64,000 nt of DNA from Cupriavidus taiwanensis (lineage in GTDB: Bacteria > Pseudomonadota > Gammaproteobacteria > Burkholderiales > Burkholderiaceae), in the NCBI RefSeq assembly GCF_900250115.1, contig NZ_LT984804.1, forward strand, positions 883,301 through 947,300. The letters run 5' to 3'. Shown here one piece after another: positions 43,232-50,405 of this stretch (position 1 is its first letter; every line of letters begins with the position of its first letter). The translations under genes were made by a program, and so were the position numbers. Under the pieces are notes generated by a model that worked only from the letters and a program-made list of their open reading frames with translations, made no database searches and was not told the DNA's origin.

Positions 43232-43269
43232 GGCGGGCCCCCTTTACCGGTGGCGCCCGCCTTTGCTTT
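43232..43269 (+). terminator. putative terminator
   Basis: GGCGGGC (43232-43238) pairs with GCCCGCC (43255-43261) and is followed by TTTGCTTT. It lies 26 bases after the small gene's stop, so it is suitably placed to end that transcript. Confidence 0.5.
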
Positions 43270-43390
43270 GGTGCCGGGCGCGCGGCATGTGTGCCGGCCT
43301 CCGTGCCGGCCAATGGTATGGAACTTGCGCCCCGGTGACTGACTGCGCGGCCCGGGGGCCGCGCCGGAAGCTCAACCCTTGGAGACAACG

Positions 43391-44197
43391 ATGCATCCGT
43401 TCCGAAATGAAGGCGGCGGCTCCTGGCGGCGCGAGGACCGCGACGCCGATGAATCCCCCCGCAATCGCGGCGACGACCCGCGCGGCTACGGCGAGGGGCG
43501 CTATGGCCAGCGCGGCGGTCCGGCGCGCGACTACGGCGAAGGCCGCTATGAGGGCCGCCAGCGGCACGACAGCGACGTGCGCGAGTCGGGCTACTACGGC
43601 GGCGGCTCCAGCCCGGCGCAGCGGGTCTGGGAATCGTCCGCCCGGCGCCCGCCATGGGAAGAGGACGAAGCCTGGCGCCGCGGCAGCGAGGTGCGCGACG
43701 AATGGGGCGACAGCCCCGGCAACGCGTCGCGGGGGATGCCGCGCGGGCGCGAGCGGGCCGGCCCCAAGGGCTACCAGCGCAGCGACGAGCGCATCCGCGA
43801 GGACATCTGCGAACGGCTCGCGCACGCGCGCCATGTCGATGTGCGCGAGGTCGAGGTCGAAGTGCAGGGCGGCGTGGTGCGCCTGACCGGCAACGTGCGC
43901 GACCGCCGCCAGAAGTACTGCATCGAGGACATCGTCGACGATGTCTTCGGCGTGCAGGAGATCCATAACGCGGTGCGCCTGGGCGCGCCGGGCGCCTTCG
44001 GCGTAGCGGGCATTACCGAAGGGGCGCAGTCCGGCGCGCAATCCGGCGGGCCTGGCCCGGGCCACGTCAGCGGCGTCAGCAGTTCCGGCAGCGCCACCGG
44101 GTCCACGGCCAGCAGCTATGGCGGCGGCATGGAAACCGGTAGCGGCGGTCCGGGCCAGGGCCGCGACAGCACCGGCGGCACCACGCGCATGGGTTGA
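43391..44197 (+). CDS. BON-domain protein with disordered Arg/Gly flanks
   Basis: The 268-residue protein has a long low-complexity N-terminus (about 1-130, rich in Arg, Gly, Tyr, Asp, with GYGEGRYGQRGGP), one BON domain (about 133-200: DERIREDICERLAHARHVDVREVEVEVQGGVVRLTGNVRDR), and a Gly/Ser-rich tail. BON domains bind phospholipid or stabilise envelope and osmotic-shock proteins. No signal peptide is seen, so it may be cytoplasmic. ATG 43391 lies 7 bases after GGAGA. Similar proteins are frequent in Cupriavidus and Burkholderia stress islands. Confidence 0.85.
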   Translation: MHPFRNEGGGSWRREDRDADESPRNRGDDPRGYGEGRYGQRGGPARDYGEGRYEGRQRHDSDVRESGYYGGGSSPAQRVWESSARRPPWEEDEAWRRGSEVRDEWGDSPGNASRGMPRGRERAGPKGYQRSDERIREDICERLAHARHVDVREVEVEVQGGVVRLTGNVRDRRQKYCIEDIVDDVFGVQEIHNAVRLGAPGAFGVAGITEGAQSGAQSGGPGPGHVSGVSSSGSATGSTASSYGGGMETGSGGPGQGRDSTGGTTRMG

Positions 44198-44204
44198 TGC
44201 CGAA

Positions 44205-44555
44205 TTACGGCGCCGGCGGCTTGTCCGCCGGCGCTGCCGGGGCGCTCCTCGACGCCTCCTGCGGCTCCGCCATGCGGCGATGCTGCTCGGCCAGCACGTC
44301 GACGCGGCGGCTGCGCAGCGCTGCGCAGACCTGCTCGACGCCGTCGGGCGTGGACAGGTCCGCCAGCAGCGCTGTCCCCTCGGTGCCTTCGTCGCGCAGT
44401 TGCCGGGCGGCGATCTCGATCTGCGGTTCGTCGGCGGCAATCAGCACGTCATAGCCCCGGCGCACGCAGCAGCGCGCCAGTTCGTAGCCAATGCCGGAAG
44501 ACGCGCCGGTCACCACCGCAAAGGGGCCGGCACGGCGATGCGCAGTGTCAGCCAC
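44205..44555 (-). pseudogene. short-chain dehydrogenase with internal deletion
   Basis: The 116-residue frame starts (GTG with GGAGATC) as a perfectly good SDR: AVVTGASSGIGYELARCCVRRGYDVLIAA, then an ADLSTPDGVEQV segment. From residue 86 it jumps from the VDVL strand to AEQHRRMAEPQ, which resembles the extreme C-terminal tail of COG0300-type SDRs. The NAG motif, the catalytic Ser/Tyr/Lys and about 140 middle residues are missing, so it cannot be an active enzyme. Probably an in-frame internal deletion; it still has a ribosome site. Confidence 0.65.
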
Positions 44556-44610
44556 CGGATCTCCTTGGGGTGGGCGTTTTTACTGTGGCCTTGTAAGGTT
44601 TAGCGACGCA

Positions 44611-44883
44611 TCAGCCGACGCGCCGCCAGGTGCGCACGCCCATCCAGACGCCCAGCAGCGCCACCAGCGTGACCAGCACCGCCAGCGTCACCGCGGTGCC
44701 GGGGGCAAGCCCGCCGAACCAGGCATAGGCATCGGAACGCCGCCACAGCGCCCAGGCCAGGGTGGCGGTGGCGACCACCAGCGCGGTCTGCGTCAGCGCA
44801 TCGACCACGCGCATGACGCCGCGCGCGGTGCCGGCAAGGGGATCGCGCCGGGCTTCTGAAGCGGTGATTTCGGGGTCTTCCAT
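44611..44883 (-). CDS. small two-helix membrane protein
   Basis: The 90-residue protein has a polar N-terminus (DPEITASEARRDPLAG) and two hydrophobic segments (about 25-47, with ALVVATATLAWALW, and 58-82, with AVTLAVLVTLVALLGVWMGV). No family is recognised. The ATG at 44883 was chosen because upstream extension would be Arg-rich. It lies 55 bases from the SDR remnant and is on the same strand. Confidence 0.6.
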   Translation of the reverse strand: MEDPEITASEARRDPLAGTARGVMRVVDALTQTALVVATATLAWALWRRSDAYAWFGGLAPGTAVTLAVLVTLVALLGVWMGVRTWRRVG

Positions 44884-44969
44884 GGCGGGGGCCGCAAAGG
44901 GAATGCGTGGGACGTGCAAGTCCCGTTCCCGCTCGTTTCTTGCCCACGCCGCCGATGGCCGGGCGTGCT

Positions 44970-45461
44970 TCAGAACACCCCCAGCCCCAGCCCGGCCGCC
45001 AGCCCCTCGCCCAGCTCGGCACAACGCGCCAGCTCGGGCGCTTCGATCTGCTTGGGGGCGAGGATGCGCTCGGGCGTCTGCGCATGCGTGCACACGATCA
45101 GCCCGGGCGCGACGCGGTTCAGGCGCCACCCGGTGGCGATGCGCTCGAGCTGGCGCAGCGCATTCTGGCCATCGCTGCCCGCGCAGATCATGGCAGCGTA
45201 GGGCCGGCCGTTGATGCGGTCCAGCGCGGAGTAATAGCAGCGGTCGAAGAAGTCCTTCATCATGCCCGCGATCGCCGCCAGGTTCTCCGGGGTGGCGAAC
45301 ATGTAGCCGTCGGCGGCCAGCACATCGTCGGGGCCGGCCTCGGCAGCGGTCTTGAGCACCACCGTGACGCCGGGCTGCCGGCGCGCCGCGTCGGCCGCGG
45401 CCGCGGCCATCTGGCGCGTGCCGCCGGTCATGGTGTGGTAGACGATCAGCAGCGTTTTCAT
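44970..45461 (-). CDS. flavodoxin-like NAD(P)H:FMN reductase family protein
   Basis: The 163-residue protein has a flavodoxin fold with the FMN phosphate loop YHTMTGGTRQMAAAA at residues 8-22 and a second loop FATPENLAAIAGMMKDFFDRC at 56-76, typical of flavodoxin/WrbA-like reductases. Likely binds FMN and transfers electrons to quinones or similar acceptors. The ATG at 45461 places the loop correctly. It is 86 bases upstream of the small membrane protein on the same strand. Confidence 0.85.
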   Translation of the reverse strand: MKTLLIVYHTMTGGTRQMAAAAADAARRQPGVTVVLKTAAEAGPDDVLAADGYMFATPENLAAIAGMMKDFFDRCYYSALDRINGRPYAAMICAGSDGQNALRQLERIATGWRLNRVAPGLIVCTHAQTPERILAPKQIEAPELARCAELGEGLAAGLGLGVF

Positions 45462-45546
45462 CGTGCGGGGGAAGGGTGCGTCCGTCTGACGCACGCGGTC
45501 GACTGTATCACGGCAGCTTCACCGGGTCGCGCACCGGCCACTCGCC

Positions 45547-45603
45547 ATCGTGGCGCGCTCGGGCACGCCCGCGGGCGTGATCAGCAAGGTCAACGCCGAC
45601 CAG
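45547..45603 (+). other. possible relic of a Bug-family gene
   Basis: In one forward frame a short run reads IVARSGTPAGVISKVNADQ, like the APxGTPxxVIxxLNA segment near the C-terminus of Bug proteins. It has no start and no further similarity in the 235-base gap between the flavodoxin-like and Bug genes. The two Bug genes next to it are on the other strand. Weak evidence, but it may be a gene remnant. Confidence 0.3.
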
Positions 45604-45696
45604 CCGATACGGCTGTGGCCGGCGACCAGCCGGAAGTCATCATCAAGACGCCGAAGACGCTGGACTACGCCACCGTGGCGTAGCCAGCAGTTGGCG

Positions 45697-46719
45697 TCAG
45701 TCTAGCGTCACGCCGGTATCCGCGGTCAGCTTCAGCACTACCGGCAGGTAGGCCTTGTAGGCGGCTTCCGCCTGCGCCGGGGTGGTGCCGAGCGGCTCCG
45801 CGCCCAAGTCCGCGATGCGCCGCCGCATGTCGGCGCTGGCGACCAGGCTGGCGGTCTCGCGGCCGAGGCGGTCGACGATGTCCTGCGGGGTCTTCGCTGG
45901 TGCCATCAGCGTGATGGGCCCGGTCAGCCGGAACGGCTCGTCGGCGTAGCCGGCTTCGGTGAACGTCGGCACCTCCGGCAGCGCCTGCGCGCGCCGGGTG
46001 CCGGTGACCGCCAGCGGACGCAGCTTGCCGGTGGCGAAATGCTGCTTGAGTGCCGTCACCGAGCCCACCGTCACGTTGACCTGGCCGGCCAGCAGGTCGG
46101 TCACCATCGGCCCTTCGCCGCGGTAGGGCACGTGCAGCATGTCGACCTGGTATTGCCTGGCGAAGTAAGTCTGGATGGTATGGGGCTGCGTGCCCGCGCC
46201 CCATGAGCCCATGCGCAGCTTGCCCGGCGCGGCCCCGGCATAGGCCAGCAGCTCGGCGACGGTCCTGGCCGGCACGCTGCTGTTGACGGCGAGCACGGTG
46301 CGCGCGGTGGCAATGTCGGAGACCGCGCGCAGGTCGGTGCGGGGATCGTAGGGCAGCTTCTTGTACAGCGCCAGGTTGGAAGTGATCGGACCGGGAATGG
46401 TCATCAGCAGGGTGTAGCCATCCGGCGCCGCCTTGGCGACATAGTCGGTGCCGATGATGCCGCCGGCGCCGCCCTTGTTCTCGACCACCACGGTCTTGCC
46501 CAGCTGGCGAGACAGGCCGTCGCCGACGGCGCGCGCCAGGGTGTCGGTGAGGCCGCCCGGCGGATAGGCGACGATCAGGTGGATGGGCTTGGCCGGGTAG
46601 GCGCCCTGCGCCGGCGCGGCAACCGGCGCGACGGCCAGCGCCGCGACGCCGAGCCAGGGCAGCGCGCCACGCGGCAGCGCGGCGCGCAGCCACGGCGAAA
46701 AACGGGCAATGGTCTTCAT
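45697..46719 (-). CDS. Bug-family periplasmic solute-binding protein
   Basis: The 340-residue protein has a long signal peptide (about 1-38, ending near APAQG), then YPAKPIHLIVAYPPGGLTDTLAR, VVENKGGAGGIIGTDYVAKAAPDGYTLLM, a ligand segment DMLHVPYRGEGPMVTDLLAGQVNV, and the C-terminal helices. No TctAB permease is present. It is 66 bases downstream of another Bug gene and may share its transcript. The ligand is unknown. Confidence 0.92.
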   Translation of the reverse strand: MKTIARFSPWLRAALPRGALPWLGVAALAVAPVAAPAQGAYPAKPIHLIVAYPPGGLTDTLARAVGDGLSRQLGKTVVVENKGGAGGIIGTDYVAKAAPDGYTLLMTIPGPITSNLALYKKLPYDPRTDLRAVSDIATARTVLAVNSSVPARTVAELLAYAGAAPGKLRMGSWGAGTQPHTIQTYFARQYQVDMLHVPYRGEGPMVTDLLAGQVNVTVGSVTALKQHFATGKLRPLAVTGTRRAQALPEVPTFTEAGYADEPFRLTGPITLMAPAKTPQDIVDRLGRETASLVASADMRRRIADLGAEPLGTTPAQAEAAYKAYLPVVLKLTADTGVTLD

Positions 46720-46785
46720 GATGGCGTGGTCTCCTGTTTATGCGATGTCACGGTGTGCCTGGCGCGCACGCTGTGCGCCGATGCG

Positions 46786-47766
46786 CTAGTCCAGCTTGAT
46801 GCCGCGCGCCTGGATCAGCTGGCCCCACTTGCCGATCTCCTGGTCGATGAAGGCCGAGAACGCGCTGCCGCGCTCGGGGTGCGGCTCCAGGCCCAGGCCA
46901 AGCAGCTTGTTGCGGGTCTGCGCATCGGCCAGCACGGCCGACGCTTCGCGGTTCAGCCGCTCGGTGATGGCGGGCGGCGTGCCGGCTGGCGCCACCATGC
47001 CGAACCAGCCATAGCCGACCATGCCCGCATAGCCCTGCTCGGCGAACGTGGGCGCATCGGGATAGACCGGCGTGCGCTGCTCCGAGGCCACCGCCAGCAC
47101 GCGCAGCTTGCCGGCCTTGATAAAGGGCAGCGCCGAGGTGATGGCGGTCAGCGTGGCGTCGGCGCGGCCCGCCAGCAGTTCGGTGTAGGCGGTGGCGTCG
47201 CCGCGGTAGTGGACGCTCAGCAGCTTGAACCTGCCGACCTGACCGAACAGTTCGGCGGTCAGGTGCGGGCCCGAGCCGGCGCCGGGCGAGGCCACCGTGA
47301 CGCCGTCGGGCTTTTCCCTGGCCATGCGCACGAAGTCGGCGACGCTGCGCGCCGGCGAGCTGGCATTGACGATCAGGAAGATCGGCCCCAGCACGCGCGG
47401 TCCCACCGCGACGAAGTCCTTGTGCACGTCGTAGCGCTGGGCGATGCCGGCGGCGGTGTTGATGGCGAAGGGCGCCGCCGCCCACAGCAGCGTGTAGCCG
47501 TCCGGCGCGGCATGCGCCACGTGCTCGGTGGCCAGGCGCGTGCCGGCGCCGGGCTTGTTCTCGACCACCACGTGCTGGCCGAGCTTGCTGCCCAGCGCGT
47601 CGGCGAGGATGCGCGCCGAGATGTCGTTGGAGCCGCCGGCGCCGTAGGGCGACACCAGCTTGACCGGACGCGACGGATACGCCTGTGCCTGCGCCTGGCC
47701 GGCCAGGCTCAGCAGGGCCACGCCGGCAGTCAGCACGGCCCGGGCAAAGGCAACGGTTGGTTTCAT
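46786..47766 (-). CDS. Bug-family periplasmic solute-binding protein (DUF1254 operon)
   Basis: The 326-residue protein has a signal peptide (AVLTAGVALLSLAGQAQAQ), YPSRPVKLVSPYGAGGSNDISARI at the mature start, VVENKPGAGTRLATEHVAHAAPDGYTLLW, and APAGTPPAITERLNREA near the C-terminus. Its ATG overlaps the stop of the preceding DUF1254 gene by 4 bases, so it is translationally coupled to the DUF1254/DUF1254/acyl-CoA synthetase operon. It probably captures the compound processed by that operon. Confidence 0.92.
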   Translation of the reverse strand: MKPTVAFARAVLTAGVALLSLAGQAQAQAYPSRPVKLVSPYGAGGSNDISARILADALGSKLGQHVVVENKPGAGTRLATEHVAHAAPDGYTLLWAAAPFAINTAAGIAQRYDVHKDFVAVGPRVLGPIFLIVNASSPARSVADFVRMAREKPDGVTVASPGAGSGPHLTAELFGQVGRFKLLSVHYRGDATAYTELLAGRADATLTAITSALPFIKAGKLRVLAVASEQRTPVYPDAPTFAEQGYAGMVGYGWFGMVAPAGTPPAITERLNREASAVLADAQTRNKLLGLGLEPHPERGSAFSAFIDQEIGKWGQLIQARGIKLD

Positions 47767-49079
47767 GATGGTTCCTCGAGGCGGCGGATGGCGGGGTAGC
47801 GGAAGGTGCGTTGCAGGTGCGCCGTGCCGGGGACGTACAGGCGCAACGCCACGTAGAACGGTTCGGCTGGCGCCGGCAGCCAGTTGCCGGTATCGGCCGC
47901 GTGCGCCGGCGCGCGCGCGCCCAGCACGATGCGCAGGCTGCCATCGGCCGCGGCGCGCAGGCCCGGCGAGCGGTCGCCCAGCGAATAGCGCTGCAGCGGA
48001 TTCTGCGCCAGCATGCAATCCGCCTTGCGGTACAGGGTCAGCGACCAGAACGCGCCCACCTGCGGCAGCCCGTGCGCGGGGAACACCAGTTCGTACTGGT
48101 GCGTGCCGTCCAGCGGCAGGCCGTCGGCATCGCAATCGGCCATCAGGTACATGGCTTCCTCGATGCCCAGCGCGCCGATGTAGTTGCGCGCCACCTCGGC
48201 GCGCAGCGCGTAGTGCGAGCCGAACGAGGTGCGGATTTCCACCGGCACGGACCAGCCGCCGCCCAGCGCGGAAGCCCTGGGCGCGGCCAGTTCGGCATCG
48301 ACCTGCGCCAGCGCGGCTGCCAGCGCGGTGCGCTGGGCTGGTGTCAGCGGCGTCGCGCCGCCGATGCCGGCGGCGGCGAAGCTGCGCACCAGCTCCACCT
48401 CGGCCGCGGGCGGCGGGTTCTCGGCCAGCATGCGCCCGACGACGGCGGCGTAGCGGTCGGGATCGGCCGGCCGCTCGCCGGCGAGCATGCCGGCGTCGAT
48501 CACGCTCGCGGCGGCGGTGCCGTCGGGCCGGCGCAGGCGGATGCCGTCCTGCAAGGCATGCGCACCGGCCAGGTCGGCTTCGCCGTCGGCCAGGATGCGG
48601 CCGATGATCCAGACCGCATCGGTGGGGCAGGGCAGCGGCGTGGCGCCGGCCGGCACTTCGCCGCGCCAGGCCGGCCCGTGCAGCAGCCAGGTGCCGCCTT
48701 GCGTGCCGGTGGTGCGGGTGCCGATGTAGCCGAACGGATTGGTATAGGCGTCGAGCAGCCCGAGCACGTAGTAGCGGCCGTGGCAGTCCGGCACGTCCAG
48801 CAGCAGCGGGCCGCGTGACAGGTCGAGCCAGGCGTTGGTGTAAAGCGTGTCGTTGTTGGGCGTGACGACCTGCCGGTGCTGCGGACCGAGCAGCGCGCGC
48901 ACATGGGTGACGGTGTTGATCCAGCGCAGCGTGGAATCGGGGCCGTCGCCGGCAAAGGCGCCGGCGCTGTCGCGGCGCGGGCAGGTGGCGGCGCGCATGC
49001 GCGCCATTTCGTACAGCGGCAGCGTGTAGCGCACCGCGTCGCGGGCGAGCGTGTCCAGTGAGATGTCCCGGGTTGCCAT
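47763..49079 (-). CDS. DUF1254/DUF1214 domain protein (copy 2)
   Basis: The 438-residue protein has a DUF1254 N-terminal half (VTPNNDTLYTNAWLDLSRGPLLLDVPDCHGRYYVLGLLDAYTNPFGYIGTR at about 73-123) and a DUF1214 C-terminal half (NYIGALGIEEAMYLMADCDADG, HQYELVFPAHGLPQVGAFWSLTLYRKADCML, YSLGDRSPGL). Many homologues are secreted, but this one has no signal peptide and should be cytoplasmic. It follows its paralogue by 12 bases and overlaps the Bug gene. No enzymatic activity is firmly established for this family, so a function is not claimed. Confidence 0.87.
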   Translation of the reverse strand: MATRDISLDTLARDAVRYTLPLYEMARMRAATCPRRDSAGAFAGDGPDSTLRWINTVTHVRALLGPQHRQVVTPNNDTLYTNAWLDLSRGPLLLDVPDCHGRYYVLGLLDAYTNPFGYIGTRTTGTQGGTWLLHGPAWRGEVPAGATPLPCPTDAVWIIGRILADGEADLAGAHALQDGIRLRRPDGTAAASVIDAGMLAGERPADPDRYAAVVGRMLAENPPPAAEVELVRSFAAAGIGGATPLTPAQRTALAAALAQVDAELAAPRASALGGGWSVPVEIRTSFGSHYALRAEVARNYIGALGIEEAMYLMADCDADGLPLDGTHQYELVFPAHGLPQVGAFWSLTLYRKADCMLAQNPLQRYSLGDRSPGLRAAADGSLRIVLGARAPAHAADTGNWLPAPAEPFYVALRLYVPGTAHLQRTFRYPAIRRLEEPS

Positions 49080-49091
49080 GGGCGCGCTCCT

Positions 49092-50405
49092 TCAGGCGAT
49101 GCGCCGCAGCGGCGGGATCACGTAGTCGCCGGCGATGACGCCGTCGGTGGGGTGGTACAGGCGCAGGATCAGGTAGAACGGGGCGTCCGGCGCCGGCAGC
49201 CAGTTCTGCTGTGCCCGGGCGGGGGGCTGGTGCGAGATCGTCAGCGTGAGCCCGCCATCGGCGTCGTATTGCAGCCCCGGGCTGCGGTCGCCCAGCGCGT
49301 AGCGGCCGATCGCGTTGTCGGTGAAGAAGCGGTCGGCGCCGTAGAGCGAGACCGACCAGAACGCCTGCGCCGGCGGCAGGTGTCCGGCCGGGAACCGCAG
49401 CGCGTAGGTGTGGCGGCCATGCAGCAGCTCGCCGTCGGCATCGTAGTCGGCGGCGGCATAGACGGCTTCGTCGGCGCGCAGTGCCCCCAGGCCTTTCATC
49501 GCGGTCACGGCGCGCTGCATCCAGTCGTCGCCATAGCGGCCCAGTTGCAGGCTGTAGGTCCAGCTCTTGCGGGCATGGCTGCGGGTACTGGCCTCGATCA
49601 GCGCCATGCCTTCGCGCCAGGCGCGCACCAGGCCCTGCTGCACCGCGGGCCGCAGCGCCCCCACGTCGACCGGCTCGCCCGCGCGGATGCCGCACTTGCG
49701 CAGCAGCGACAGCAGGCCCGCGATGGCTGGCTCGGGCGGATACTCGCGCAGCGCGTTGAAGACGTTGGCGAAGAAGTCGAGCGCCGGCTCGCCGCGGTCC
49801 TGCCAGTCGCGCACGCAGTCGGGCTGACGCGCGTTGCCGCCGCACAGGCGGAAGCCCTGCTCGAAGGCGCTGGCGGCCGGCAGGTCGTCGGCGCCGCTCA
49901 CCAGCACGCGGCCCAGCAGCCAGACCAGCGAGGTGGGGCAATGCACCACGTGCGCGCCGTCGGCGCGCTGGCCCGGGCCGGCCAGCACGATGTCGGCGCC
50001 CGCGGCGGGCACGTTGCGCGGGCCCAGGTTCTCGAAGTTGTTGGTCCAGGCATCGAGCAGTTCCACCACGTAGTAGCGGCGCGCATCCGGCAGCGCGGGC
50101 ACGTGCAGCGTGACGGGGCCGTCGGCCAGGTTGACCCAGGCGCAGAAGTAGAGCAGGTCATTGGCCGGCGTGACGATGTCGCGGTCGCGGTGGGTCCACG
50201 GCTGCGTGCTGGCAGACAGCGTGTTGACCGGCGCGCGCCCGTAGCCGGTGGTCTGCGCCACCGAGGTCTGCAGCCGGCAGGTGCGCAGGCTTTCAAGCAG
50301 CGGATACGTGGCCAGCACCAGCGGCAGTGCTGCCGCGGCGGTCAGCGCTTCCTGCGGGGTGTCGATGGGGGCGCCGGCAAGGAAGGGCGCAGCGGGTTGG
50401 TTCAT
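49092..50405 (-). CDS. DUF1254/DUF1214 domain protein (copy 1)
   Basis: The 437-residue protein is a diverged paralogue of the next gene: VTPANDLLYFCAWVNLADGPVTLHVPALPDARRYYVVELLDAWTNNF at about 80-127, and AVYAAADYDADGELLHGRHTYALRFPAGHLPPAQAFWSVSLYGADRFF in the DUF1214 half. Again there is no signal peptide. Its ATG overlaps the stop of the acyl-CoA synthetase by 4 bases. Two unequal copies in one operon suggest a heteromeric complex or two steps on related substrates (inference). Confidence 0.87.
   Translation of the reverse strand: MNQPAAPFLAGAPIDTPQEALTAAAALPLVLATYPLLESLRTCRLQTSVAQTTGYGRAPVNTLSASTQPWTHRDRDIVTPANDLLYFCAWVNLADGPVTLHVPALPDARRYYVVELLDAWTNNFENLGPRNVPAAGADIVLAGPGQRADGAHVVHCPTSLVWLLGRVLVSGADDLPAASAFEQGFRLCGGNARQPDCVRDWQDRGEPALDFFANVFNALREYPPEPAIAGLLSLLRKCGIRAGEPVDVGALRPAVQQGLVRAWREGMALIEASTRSHARKSWTYSLQLGRYGDDWMQRAVTAMKGLGALRADEAVYAAADYDADGELLHGRHTYALRFPAGHLPPAQAFWSVSLYGADRFFTDNAIGRYALGDRSPGLQYDADGGLTLTISHQPPARAQQNWLPAPDAPFYLILRLYHPTDGVIAGDYVIPPLRRIA

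Noticed and set aside
43391..44197. Secreted OsmY-like protein
   Set aside because: There is a BON domain, but no signal peptide and long Arg/Gly-rich flanks unlike OsmY.
45697..47766. A complete tripartite tricarboxylate transporter
   Set aside because: Only the binding proteins are present; no TctA or TctB membrane genes occur anywhere in the window.
46786..49941. Reading 46786-49941 as one giant reverse-strand gene
   Set aside because: The frame is open without a stop, but only the part below 47766 is protein-like (the Bug protein). The upstream part is an Arg/Ala-rich shadow of the DUF1254 genes.
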